Below, piece after piece: positions 32,614-43,481 of a stretch of 64,000 bases of DNA (positions within the stretch are counted from its first letter, which is position 1; every line of letters begins with the position of its first letter). The stretch spans positions 6,891,001 to 6,955,000 of the forward strand of contig JASXTE010000012.1 in assembly GCA_030280995.1 (NCBI GenBank), read 5' to 3'. This stretch comes from Hemileia vastatrix (taxonomy: Eukaryota; Basidiomycota; Pucciniomycetes; Pucciniales; Zaghouaniaceae). The position numbers were made by a program, and so were the translations under genes. Under the pieces are notes generated by a model that was not told where the DNA came from, searched no databases, and saw only the letters and a program-made list of their open reading frames with translations.

Positions 32614-35600
32614 CAAAATTTGGCATTAAACTAGATCCTGCAAACAGTTGCTTCACTATAGGGGTAAATAATAAGAGAAAATTTAAAATATGTTCTGAAA
32701 ACTCAGTGTATGCCATTTCTCCTAGAGAAGAACAACTACAAGGTGGAAGAACCACCACTGAAATGGTTGAATTGGATAATGAAATCCAAAAGGCCTCTTT
32801 CAGTTCTCAACTCTCAAAAATTGAAGAAGAAAATATTTTGAGATTGATTAAATCATATCCTATGGAATTTGCTCATGGTTCAAATGAACTAGGATTGGTC
32901 AAAGAGCATGAGATGAAAATCTTTTTAAGTTGTGATTTGGATAATATTCCTGGCAGCTTGAAAAAGAAACCTTACCCAGCTTCTCCTGAAAAAAGGAAAG
33001 ATATTGAAGACAACATAAAAATGTTGTTGGAAATGGGTATTGTTGAAAAAGTAGACACAACACCTAAGTATTGTGTTATTTCACCAGTATTAATCTCTTA
33101 TGAAAAAGATAAGGCAAGATTATGCGGTGATTTTAGAGCTCTGAATACATACACTGTAGATGATATTTACACTCTACCAAGGATAGCTTCTATCCATGCT
33201 AACTTACAAGGAGCAAAATACATTTCCTGTCTGGATGGAAACAAGGGTTACCACCAGATTCCTGTGGAAAAGAATTGCTAAAATTACTTATTAATAACCA
33301 CACATATGGGTATATTTAAGTATGTGAGTATTCCATTTGGCCCAAAAAATGCACCTTCAGTCTTCCAAAAATTAATGGATAGTGTTTTCTATCAGGAAAT
33401 GGTTGAAGGATGGCTTTTGGTCTATATTGATGACATCATAGTGTTTTCAAAAACATATGATGAACATTTAAATCACCTGGAAAGAGTCTTTCAAAAGATG
33501 GATGAAATTAATATGACAATTGCATTAAAGAAATGTAAGTTTGGATTTCAATCCTTGAAAGTACTTGGACATGTTGTATCTGGATTAAAAATTTGTGTTG
33601 ACCAGAATAAGGTGGCAGCAATAAAAAACAATGGTATACCTTAAAATGTAAAAGTGGTTCAAAGTTTTTTGGGTATGTGTGGATATTACAGACAGTACGT
33701 TAAAAATTACCAATCCATTTCAGCTTCTTTAACAACATTAATCAGGAAAAATGAAGCTTTCATTTGGAATAATGAAAGACAAAACGCCTTTAAAAATTTA
33801 AAGGAATGTTTAATGTCAGCTCCAATATTGGGACTGCCAGATTTCACCCTACCTTTTATCTTGTACACTGATGCAAGCTTCAAAGGGTTAGGTGCTGCTT
33901 TACAGAAGAAACAGATAATAAATGGAAAATTATCTGAAGTAGTCATCTGTTATATATCCATAACCTTAAGAAAAACAGAATTAAGGTATGGTGCCACACA
34001 GCTAGAATTTTTGGCCGTGGTTTGGGCTTCGGAGAAACTTCATTACTACCTGGAAGACCAGAAGTTTGAACTTATAACAGATTTCAGTGCAGTAAAATCA
34101 TTACTAAACATGAAAGCTCCTAATAGGCACATGTTTAGATGGAAACTAGCTGTACAAGAGTACAGAGGAAGAATGACAATCACTCACAGAGCAGGAACAT
34201 TGCATTCTAATGTGGATTTATTATCCAGAAGTCCTTTTCCAAATGATGCTGACAACCCAGCTTATGTGCCTGAAAATGAGGTTATACATATATTTGGGAT
34301 TTATATAGTGGATTTAGAGGAAGAATTTATGCAAACTATATTGGAAAATTATTCATCTGATAAAGATTTGACTAAACTATCTACCATTCTAAATGATCCA
34401 ACTAATGCCTCCATGAGTGCATTGATTAAAACCTTACCTGAAAAGTATAGAAATGCGTTGGAAAAAGGTAAACTGTCAATTGAAGATGGATATATATATT
34501 ACAGGAAAAAGATAAGTAATGTAATAGTAATACCACCTTCTATGAAAGAGTTAATGTTAAGTACTTGTCATGATGATATCTTAGCTGGTCATTTTGATTT
34601 TAACAAAACACTAACTAGAGTTAAAAACACAGCCTGGTGGATAAACATGAAAGAAGATGTACAAAAATACATTGAAACATGTGACTCTTGTCATAAATCT
34701 AAAAGATTAACTGGGAAGAGAGCTGGGTTGTTACAACAAATAGAGCAGCCAAAAGCTCCATGGGAAATAATAAACATGGATTTTGTAACTGGCTTGCCAT
34801 TAGCAGTAAAAGAAAGTTTCAATTCTTGCTGGGTAATAGTAGATAGATTAACAAAAATGTGTATACTTATCCCTACCCATAAAGAGGTATCTGTAAAAGA
34901 CTTGGCATTACTATGGTGGACTCAGATGATGAATACTGCTGGGTTCCCTAAAGCCATAATCTCTGACAGAGGCCCTAAATTTACTTCAGAGTTCTGGAAA
35001 TCTTTGAAGGAAGTATCAGGTTGTCAATTGAAATTGTCTACAGCACACCATCCACAAACTGATGGGCTGGCTGAGAGAATGATACAAACTCTAGAAGACA
35101 TGATCAGAAGATATTGTGCCTTTGGATTGGAATACAAAGACAATGAGAAATTCACACATGACTGGGTAACATTAACTCCTGGCCTTGAATTTGCTTATAA
35201 CAGCACAACACATTCTGTAACAGAGAAGAAACCCTTTGAACTCTGGCTGGGATACGTACCAAATACCCCAGTAAATCATTTAAATAAATTACCAAGTTTA
35301 GATATACACCCTGGTACTAAATCCTTTATTCCTATGCAACAAATGTGTAGAAAGCATGCAGAAGAATGCATCCAAAAAGCATTTGAATATGAAAAGAAAA
35401 GGTGGGATAAACCTCATAAAGAATTTGAATTCAAAAAGGGAGATGAAGTCCTCATATCTACACTACATTTTAACTTACAAGGTAATGTTAAATTAAAGGA
35501 TCCCTTTGTAGGACCTTTTGTAGTAAGCAAAATGGTTGGTAATAATGCAGTAGAAGTCAAATTATATGCTCCATATGATAGGAAACGTCCAGTTTTCCCT

Positions 35601-35858
35601 ATCTCATTATTGAAACCTTACCATGCAAATGATCCTGACTCATTTCCAAAAAGAAGGGGAAGGCCAACAAAGCAACCTGAAGAAATTGTGTAAAAAGCAG
35701 AGATTGAAAAAATACTCAAGAAAAGAGTCCTCACTAAAGAAAAAGGAACTGAGTATTTATTAAGATTTAAAGGGAAATCAAATGAATTTGATAAATGGAT
35801 ACCTGAAAAAGAAATTTCTAATTTATCCACCCTTCTTAAAAAATTTAAACAGAAATAA
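32610..35858 (+). pseudogene. pol: Gypsy B pol (RT, RNase H, integrase, chromodomain)
   Basis: The pol frame starts at LTKFGIKLDP, offset -1 from gag. It has reverse transcriptase (ARLCGDFRALNTYTVDDIYT; LLVYIDDIIVFSKTY near 33420), RNase H (LYTDASFKGLGAAL; ATQLEFLAVVWA), the integrase HHCC finger (HFDFNKTLTRVKN...CDSCHKS) and DDE core (NMDFVTGLPL; IISDRGPKFTSEFWK; HPQTDGLAERM). After a TAA at 35691 it has a C-terminal chromodomain (IEKILKKRVLTKEKGTEYLL; FDKWIPEKEI) ending at TAA 35856. Stops at 33279, 33642 and 35691 are TAA codons one C-to-T change from CAA. Gypsy A has the same gag/pol offset at the equivalent place. Confidence 0.9.
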
Positions 35859-36042
35859 ATTTCAGTTCAACCAGCTGAGAGGTTGAAAAAATCCAGTACT
35901 CATAATATTTTATTATGTTTTATTTCTTTTAAATAAAATATTTTATGCTACAGAATAAATCTGAATACCTGAAAATTAAACAAATAAATAAATAAAAATG
36001 TATAACTTATCATTTTTTTATTGTTTTTTTTGGGTGGGCAAG

Positions 36043-37542
36043 TGTCAGCCTGTATATCCCCAGGAATGAGTAAAATCTACTTATAAATTATGTTAAACAC
36101 ATGAATTATACATGGGAATAATAATTAATAGTACACAAAGAGTATACATAAGTAAAATTATGATAATATACAAAATATGCCATTATAACACCTTATATAC
36201 ACACATATACCCACCTTTTATAAGTCTTATGTACTTAATATTTAGTTGGAATATTTTAGGGTAATCTTAAGAGCCTTAAGTATAAGGCTACATAATTTTT
36301 AAGTACACTTAAAGCTGTTATTTTCACTGTTTTATGCAAAAAACAAGAAATGTGCTTTATTTCACTTAAAAGTTGACTATATGCACTATAAATTTGAGAA
36401 TATCGAAAATGCGCTTTGACAGATCGATTTGTCTCATTTAGGACTATTGATTTAGCTATTTAAATGTATAAAAATAACACTTTTCAAATTTGGTGTTTTT
36501 TATGACAGAAATGGCTTCTGTGTACTGGCCACATACTGTCTGCTTTTTTACCGTGTGAATAGCTTCATTTTTAGCAAAGTTAGCTTTTTCACACTATAAT
36601 TACCTCACATTCTACGCCCAATGTGGGGAAACACACTAAAATTGGTGACAGGCGCTTATTTAGTGTTCTAGCTTAATTAATAATGCATTGACCTTGTTTA
36701 TATGCACTAATTTCATTCATAACCTCACTCTTGGCGCCTTATTTCACTACCACGCTTAAATTTGCCTAATTTTAGTCAAGGATTTACCCATGCAAGGGCC
36801 TTCAAAGGACTGCATATAGTTACCCCACATCTCACGCTCCTTTTTAGGTTTTTGGGTGGTTTCTCACTCAATATTGGGTATTTTTGAATGGGAATTTCAC
36901 GTAGTATAATGTCATGATTAGCCCCATTATTTCTACGGTGAATCTCCCTTATAATTAAGCTATTATCAACCTTAAAAATTTCTCTTTAGACTTTTATATT
37001 ATTGTTTAATACACATATACTCTCTTTTTATCATATTCTTTAATTTTGATGGACTTTCCTTATTAATACAGGATTTTGGTGGTTGTTATTCTTCTAATTA
37101 TGTTATGGGATACTATGAATGTTGATGGGTATGTTTATTAGTTGTCTGGAGGCGTCATTAACTGTGTATTGGGTGGTACATCAAGGGAATAATTGGGGAA
37201 CTCATTGTGTATAAAAGGAGGAGGGTTTTTGGTTGTATTTCTACATTCTTTATCATTTACAATTTACCAATATAACCAAATAAGTTACAATACATATCAA
37301 TTAGTACTTTTATAAGACTATTGAATAGTATCTGAATTATAAAATCTATTTTTCTACCAACTACAAAGATTTTAAGCCATATATAAAAATAGTGAGAATT
37401 ATATTACTGAGACCTTTAATTTTGATTATAATTTACTACTTATTGGATTAGTACTGCAGTATTCATATAGGACCATTAAAATCTTCTAGACAACTGACCA
37501 TTCAAGTTAGTTCACGTCTTTGTACTTGACCTCAGCCTGACA
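36043..37542 (+). repeat. 3' LTR of Gypsy B (1500 bases)
   Basis: It is bounded by TGTCAGCCTG and CAGCCTGACA, directly after a purine-containing stretch GGGTGGGCAAG (36031-36042) that could serve as polypurine tract. It is followed by the target duplication ATAAT. Confidence 0.95.
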
Positions 37543-37547
37543 ATAAT

Positions 37548-39060
37548 AGTCAATGCATTGCTTAAGATTCACAAAATAAAAAATAAATATCAACTGCAGT
37601 GAATTGGTACACCATTGCATAAACCAGCTAAATTACCAAGAATACTTTATTCTAAAATTCAAGAAAGATATAACTTTGGATGATGCTATGGTGTATGAAG
37701 TATCAAAATTTCACCATCCTTTTTTATTTATTCCTCATCTGTTGTTGTAAAGGATTTTTCCCCTTGTGAAGTTACCTACTTAATCCCTTGAGTTTATCTT
37801 AAATTTACATATAAGAGAATGAAAAATGTTTTTATTCCACCAATACAGACCCCAAAAAATATTTTACTTCTCCTTCCAATTTTTTTTTCAAAGCTCAAGT
37901 TTCTTTTCCCTTTTTTGAAGCATTTTTTGATATTGATTACTCAAAATATAAATTATTTCTGGGAAAAATGGGCCTTTCACATTATTCATATTTCCAGAAT
38001 TATACTTCACAAAATTTTATTGAGTTGGGAATTTCTGATGCACTAGCAAAGCATGTTTCTTAACATCTAAACTATTCAGAAATAATTTGAAGGAATTAAA
38101 CAAGATGAAGAATCTTGAAAAAATTTGTAATTTTATTTAAAATTAGTTAATGTGGTTTATAATGTAAATGTTTCCTATTGGATGTCACTATTAGATAATT
38201 TCTTCTTCTTTCTATCTACACTTATATTTTAGAACATTCTATAACCTAAATTAAGTATATAATACTAATATTAATGGAGGATTGAAGTTTACCTGGTTTC
38301 TCATCCAATACATCTTTTATTTTATTTTTATTAATTTATTCACTTATATTTTGTGCTTGCCATATATTTTATCTTCTCTCCCCACTTCTTCAGCCCCATT
38401 TCATTCTTTTACAATACTTTCTATTTGTCATGTTATTTCCTGTGTCTTACACATCTTGAGTCCACTAAAATCTTAACACTTTTTACTGGAAATGCTCAAA
38501 AACACCCAAAGAGAATTCCTAAATTATATTCACCCTTGAAAATTTCCTAGACTTAAGAATTTTTTTCTTTCCTCACCAATTTCTTCCTACCCATATTTAT
38601 GTCCTAAATCTTCTGCAGAGATAATTAACATATCATAAAAAGTCCAGATGTGATATTCTTAGAAACATAAGCTTTTAAGTCTCACATAAAGAGTTAAGAA
38701 ATAAAAAATGACTTAAGTATTTTATCTCAAAAAGGGGTAAACCATGCTTTAAATTTAAGGACTTTGATGTAAACATGGTTTTTTTTCTTAAATGTCACTA
38801 AAATATTTAGCAACATGATCAGAAGATCTTGGAGTGAAAATAAAAGCAATTGAAATAAGTGAAAATTACCTGAGATGCTAATTTCTACATTTAATGAGAG
38901 AACTATGATTATGGTAATGATTTACATGAAATATTAATTGGGTAGAAAGTTTCACTCACCTGACATACATTTATTTTATCAGGTGGTCTCCAACCTTGCC
39001 AATAATTCCTAGAGTGCTTCATTTAAAAAACTGCACACAAAAATTATGTGAAACATGGCT
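37548..39060. other. Unassigned AT-rich stretch
   Basis: No supported gene. Short hydrophobic open frames at 37819-38046 and 38282-38550 look like chance frames in T-rich DNA. Bases after about 39060 may belong to the Harbinger-like remnant that follows. Confidence 0.4.
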
Positions 39061-39329
39061 TATCTAATACTTGAAGTCTTAAACTTGGGGCCAAATATGT
39101 CCAATTTTTTTACAATTTCCTCAGACACAATTCAGCTCAAAATACCCACATCCTCCCAATAAGCTTCACATTGTGTTCCTTACATCCTAACCAATATAAT
39201 CCAACCCACATCTTTTCTCTCCCAGCTCTTTTCTGAATCAGATTTTTCTGCTTCACACCACAGTAAGTCTATTAATTTTTATTCCTTTCTTTATCAAATT
39301 TTTCTTCTCAAATTTCTATCCTCACAGCT

Positions 39330-39731
39330 TCTTAATTCTATCTAAGGAATCATAAATATAATCAAGGTCCAAACCTTTATGAATCTCATACAAATACTCA
39401 AGAATCTCCTCTAGATCCTTTGCTTGAATCTCCTGAATTTGAAGAACCAACTGTGAATTCTGAAATTGAGCTTGATGAGCCCATTTTATTAATCTTAAAC
39501 TACTTTTGTTATTATTCTTTCTTTTCTATTGCTTATTTACTCCTCATGTATTAACCAGAACCAAGGCTCATCAAATTGTGAAATTTTCAAGGAAGTAACT
39601 GAGGAAAAAAGTTTAGAAGATAAAGAATCAACCCTTCCTAGAAAAAGACTCAAGAAAAAAGCTTCTTCTAGTTTGCACCAGAAAAAAATGTGGGAACCTG
39701 ATAGCAGGTTCCAATCCCTATCTTTGATTTG
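39330..39731 (+). pseudogene. Accessory protein fragment of a third Harbinger-like remnant (H3)
   Basis: Two exon-like pieces lie here. The first, about 39360-39485, is acidic (NTQESPLDPLLESPEFEEP). The second, about 39541-39731, starts after a probable intron and carries NCEIFKEVTEEKSLEDKEST and a basic PRKRLKKK patch resembling a nuclear localisation signal. The layout resembles the linker region of the accessory proteins in H2 and 46406. A transposase N-terminus on the minus strand follows at 42204, as in H1, H2 and H4. The end overlaps a MITE. Confidence 0.4.
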
Positions 39732-39887
39732 ACTCAGTTTTATCTCAGCTGTAATTCTTCTTAGAAGACTGTGCACTGAACACTGAGCATGCCAGCTTGT
39801 GCAGTATCAAATATGAGTTATACTTGAGTCACAAATGGATTGAGGGGTTGGCACCTGCTAGCAGGTGCTGCCTGTTTTTTTGTGGTG
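39676..39887. mobile_element. CACTA-like MITE variant with GCTAGC-type palindromes
   Basis: The left end is CACCAGAAAAAAATGTG followed by GGAACCTGATAGCAGGTTCC. The right end is GGCACCTGCTAGCAGGTGC followed by TGCCTGTTTTTTTGTGGTG. So the element has inverted termini CACCA...TGGTG and a self-complementary hairpin just inside each. The flanking triplets are TTG and TTT. It is related in design to the 261-base MITEs at 41121 and 53789. Confidence 0.6.
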
Positions 39888-40229
39888 TTTTGGCTCCATT
39901 CAAAATCAAAGGATGAAACATTTTTAGAGATTGAGATAAATTATTTAGATTTAGAGAGGGATAAGGTTAAAATTCAAAGAGAGGAAAAAAATTAAATTTT
40001 AAACTGTTCATCAGTTTTCTGTCTAGCTAAACTAATGATATCTAATAATCTAGATCATAATCCCTCCATAATACTTTCAATCTTTCTATCAATTATTTTT
40101 ATGAATTTGTATTTAATATTTAATTTATAACTTTCTTACATTTTTTTTCAAGCAATATCTTCATTTTCAGATTCTTTTCTGGATGCAGATATCAAATTTT
40201 TTTATAAGTTAAAAAATATTTTGAATAAA

Positions 40230-41117
40230 AAAATTGGAAATACCTTCTCCTGTGTTTTATTGAAGAAGGAGCCTAGAATGCCAAATATTAAATTCATTAC
40301 ATAAATTAAAATTTAAAAAAGTCATATAAGATAATTAAAAGATTTATAATAATGAAAGATTAAGTAAAATGTGAATGGAAATCATCTGTGACAAAATTCA
40401 ATGAAATCAAACATGAGTACATACATGAACTTCATGAGGAAAGCAAAGCTGCACATGATTACTGTAATATAACACACATCCTTATGGCTCATTAATTTAA
40501 GTAGTAAATGTATCATATATGACTTGTTAAATTTTGATTCATGAAATAAAACTTTACAATCTATATTAGAAACCATACTTTTTTAGATACATAATGTTTT
40601 ATTTTTTATATAACCTTTGTTTCTTTCTTTATGAATCCACTTGACTAACTTTCTAGATTTTTATCCATTTTTATTTAAATAAATTCAAATAAAATTAATC
40701 AAAATGAAAAAAAATGAAATTGGATAAAACATACCAGAAATAATTCAAGAAGTCCCCAAAAAATTAAAAAATGCTTCCAGGAAATTTGTAAAAAGTTACA
40801 AAAAAAGCATCCAGAGGTCTCAAATTTTTTTTAAAAAAATTACCAGAAATGTGCCAAAAGGTTCCAAAAAGAAGTGCCCCAAAAGTCCCCAACTTAGTGT
40901 CTAAAAGGTTCCTAGAAAAGTAACTAAACATTCCAAAAAAAGTATTCAAAAACTTCAGAAAAGTGCCAAAAAAAACCTGAAAAGAAACTTAAAATGCTTT
41001 TAAAATATTTAAAAATTGTTTCAAAATGATTCCAAATGGTTTTAGTAAAAAAAGGAGCCACAATAACCAAAAAAAACACCTAAAAATTACCTGGAAATGC
41101 TTGGAAAATGTTTCCAA
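40230..41117. repeat. H3-related block and degenerate CCAAAAAGTTCC repeats
   Basis: Bases 40235-40310 resemble the H2 block at 22505-22570 and the H1 blocks at 14762-14910, supporting an H3 element here. Bases 40735-41117 are a degenerate short-unit repeat rich in CCAAAAAGTTCC-like words. No gene. Confidence 0.45.
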
Positions 41118-41120
41118 ATT

Positions 41121-41381
41121 CACTACGCAATATAGGGGGTGGACTTGCTAGCAAGTCCTCAACCTGAACTCAGATGGAACTCAGATGGAACTCAGACTGA
41201 ACTCATACTGAACCCATACTGAACTCTACTTGAACACCCACCTAAAACTGTTCTGCTGAGTGGTGTTCATCCCTGATTGTATGGTTCCTTTATCAATAGC
41301 TCAATGTGTGTTCAACCTGTGGTGAGTTTGGGTCCAAGGTTGCGGACTCGCTAGCAAGTCCGCCCCCCATATTGTGTGGTG
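41121..41381. mobile_element. 261-base CACTA-like MITE, copy 1
   Basis: The left end CACTACGCAATATAGGGGG and the right end (inward) CACCACACAATATGGGGGG are inverted repeats. Each is followed by a GGACTTGCTAGCAAGTCC-type palindrome. The target duplication is ATT at 41118-41120 and 41382-41384. The interior holds tandem GAACTCAGATG-like words. The CACTA start and 3-base duplication fit the CACTA/EnSpm pattern. It is non-coding. Confidence 0.8.
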
Positions 41382-41384
41382 ATT

Positions 41385-42090
41385 GTTTTAGCAGTAAAAA
41401 AAAACCAATAATTACCAAAAAAACACCTAAAAACAAGTTTAAAATTTTTGGAAAACATTTCCAAATGGGTTTAAAATTATTCTGAAGTAAGTTAACAAAA
41501 AAAGGCCAAAAAAAGAGAAAAAACCTAGAAAGAACCAAAACACACCAAAAAAACCCCAAAAAGTCAATAAATAAAAATTAAAAAATATGGAGAACCAAGA
41601 AAGAAGAAAAAAAAGGAAGAAAGAAGAGATAAATAATTTATTAAAACAAAAAAGATTATGAAAAAAGAACAAAGAAAAGAGACAAAGAAAGGAGACAAAA
41701 AAAGAGACAAAAAGAAGAGACAAAAAAGAGCAAAAAAAAAGAGAACAAAAAATAGAAAAAAAAACGAGACAAAAAAACAGACCAAAAAAAGATACAAAAA
41801 ATTTGAGAGCTTTGAATTGAGAAGTATCAGAACCAACAATGAGTAATGGAATTGAGAGGTTATGAGATGATAAGATATCTTAGTAAGACTGAATCTTGGA
41901 AAGTTTACGTGATTGAAAATATAATCTGATTTCCAGTCTGGGAGCCAAACCAAAACAAGTGAAACTGGGAAACAGAGGAATTTCATAGCACAAAACTCTA
42001 AATTAGTTAAGATAAGCCTGCAAAATAAGAATGGGTGATTGCTAGTATTTTGGCATGCATAGAACTGGCTTAAGATAATAAAATACTGAT
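41385..42090. repeat. A-rich low-complexity region
   Basis: Mostly A-rich simple sequence, with a (GACAAAAAAGA)-type microsatellite at about 41690-41795. Open frames here are compositional artefacts. No gene. Confidence 0.6.
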
Positions 42091-42094
42091 AGAT

Positions 42095-42204
42095 TCTATT
42101 TGTGGGGGTATTTCAGCATCAGAATTGGTATCAGAATTAACCATTAGATCAAGAGCTAGAGCTGTAGCAGTGATCTCAAGTTGATGGTAAACTGAAAATG
42201 GCAT
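42095..42204 (-). pseudogene. Transposase N-terminal fragment (H3)
   Basis: From ATG at 42204 the minus strand reads MPFSVYHQLEI...LDLMVNSDTNSDAE. This lines up with the MPSSL...LLLDSDSNSDSDLE start of the H1 and H2 transposases and with the H4 start. Nothing further of the gene is recognisable downstream. It marks the right side of a decayed Harbinger-like element. Confidence 0.5.
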
Positions 42205-42299
42205 TTTATATAAGCGCAAAGTGATGAAAATTAAGGGATTTATTAAGTGCTGTTAACTCATGTACTTTATTTATATAAATAAACCCTTAAGGATTCAAA

Positions 42300-42403
42300 A
42301 GGGGAAAATAGTGGCAACAAGACTTTGGGTTCAGCTCACATACTTAATTGATTAAATTCAGTATGTGAGCTGAACCCTACCTCTAGTTGCCATTTTCTCC
42401 CCT
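42300..42403. repeat. 104-base hairpin element
   Basis: This is a near-perfect inverted repeat. AGGGGAAAATAGTGGCAAC pairs with GTTGCCATTTTCTCCCCT, and GGGTTCAGCTCACATACT pairs with AGTATGTGAGCTGAACCC, leaving a loop of about 14 bases. It could be a tiny foldback MITE or a structured RNA. No target duplication is obvious. Confidence 0.7.
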
Positions 42404-42822
42404 CTGTGATTAGGTGAAAAAATAATTTAGGTGTTGGAACTCTTTTACCTAGTTCTGAATAATCTTGATAAAAAAGAGAAGTTTTTTAATGAATATTTTG
42501 ACCCAAAAGAGGACATGTTTTGGGACAAATACGCTGTCAAAATACAACTATCCAGGGCAGGTGCATTTCATTTTTTGATGGCAGGTTTGGTAACTTATAT
42601 GTGGTGTGTTTATGTGGCTTATTTGGTAAGTTGAGACCCCCTATTTTAATTTTTTTATGACTCTAATTTTTTCTTTTCATTTTCTCTTTCTCATTTACCA
42701 ATTTTAATAATCTCATGGTTTGTATGTATAGTTTTGAGAAATAAGTCTTCATGATTTTTCAAATCTTTGACTACATACAAAATTATTACTCAAATGGCCT
42801 GATACTTTTCAAAATTATTAAT
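42404..42822. other. Unassigned stretch with a stray transposon end
   Basis: Bases near 42632-42645 read GTTGAGACCCCCT, the complement of AGGGGGTCTCAAC, similar to the AGGGGG-type ends of other elements. No matching left end was found. An open frame at 42431-42634 has no recognisable similarity. Confidence 0.35.
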
Positions 42823-43023
42823 ATGAGGTGTCAAACATGGCAAATGTAGAAACCTATTAAATTCATTTCTAGTCACAAAAAATAGGAATCCCATCTGTAT
42901 TAGGCAATCAAAAGAAGGATATTTAACAGTATAAATCAATATGGTTGAAAGTTTGAAAGCTATTTTTTGAATTGAAAAAAATGAGATTTTCTAATGGCTG
43001 ACTTTCAATGTTTGACACCCCCT
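42823..43023. mobile_element. 201-base MITE with (AGGGGG)TGTCAAACA termini
   Basis: The right end ends TGTTTGACACCCCCT and the left end reads ATGAGGTGTCAAACA, mutated at two of the leading positions. The flanking triplets AAT and ATT are a decayed 3-base duplication. It resembles the 197-base MITE at 40-236 in size and termini. Non-coding. Confidence 0.6.
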
Positions 43024-43481
43024 ATTATTGGGTTTTAGACTCATAATATAATATCAAAGATATTAGATAAATAATGTGTAAATTTTTCATGGAATTTAAT
43101 TTATTAAAAAAAGTGAAATTTGAATTTTAGAACTAGTGATTTCAGAAAAATGAGACTTGCATCATTGGAAAGTAAAGATGAAATTTAGAAAAAGGAATTT
43201 TTAAGATTTTCTTAGCTATTCTTCTCATCTTTAGTCAATTTTCAGTGGAGAAATCCATTAATATAACAAAAAATCTTAACAATTTGTCAATTTTCTTACC
43301 CCAAAGTAAATATGTTTAAATCATATCTTCTTTAAACATGACTTTAATTTACCCTCTCTTTTCAATGGTGTTGTTCTTATTTTTCTACAATAACTATTTT
43401 TAAAGTTCAAATTTTTGATTTTCTGTCAAAATTAATGCCAAGAAAAGCTACCAATTATTTTATATTTTTAAAATTGTATTA
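43024..43481. other. Unassigned AT-rich stretch
   Basis: Nothing recognisable was seen. Confidence 0.4.

Larger units (their letters stand above)
27838..37542 (+). mobile_element. Gypsy B: complete 9.7 kb chromovirus
   Basis: The two 1.5 kb LTRs (27838-29336 and 36043-37542) bracket gag and pol. The target duplication ATAAT is perfect at 27833-27837 and 37543-37547. The LTRs differ at about 15 of the first 260 positions, roughly 6%, so the insertion is older than Gypsy C. The coding region is nearly full length but carries one stop in gag, one frameshift at the gag/pol boundary and three stops in pol. Gypsy A is the same family in a worse state, and the solo LTR at 48846-50344 is another trace of it. 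Confidence 0.95.

Noticed and set aside
41658..41846. Lys/Arg/Glu-rich open frame
   Set aside because: It lies in an A-rich GACAAAAAAGA microsatellite. The composition alone explains it.
42431..42634. 67-codon open frame with a hydrophobic tail
   Set aside because: No recognisable family, no second copy seen, and it lies between decayed transposon ends. Too weak to call a gene.
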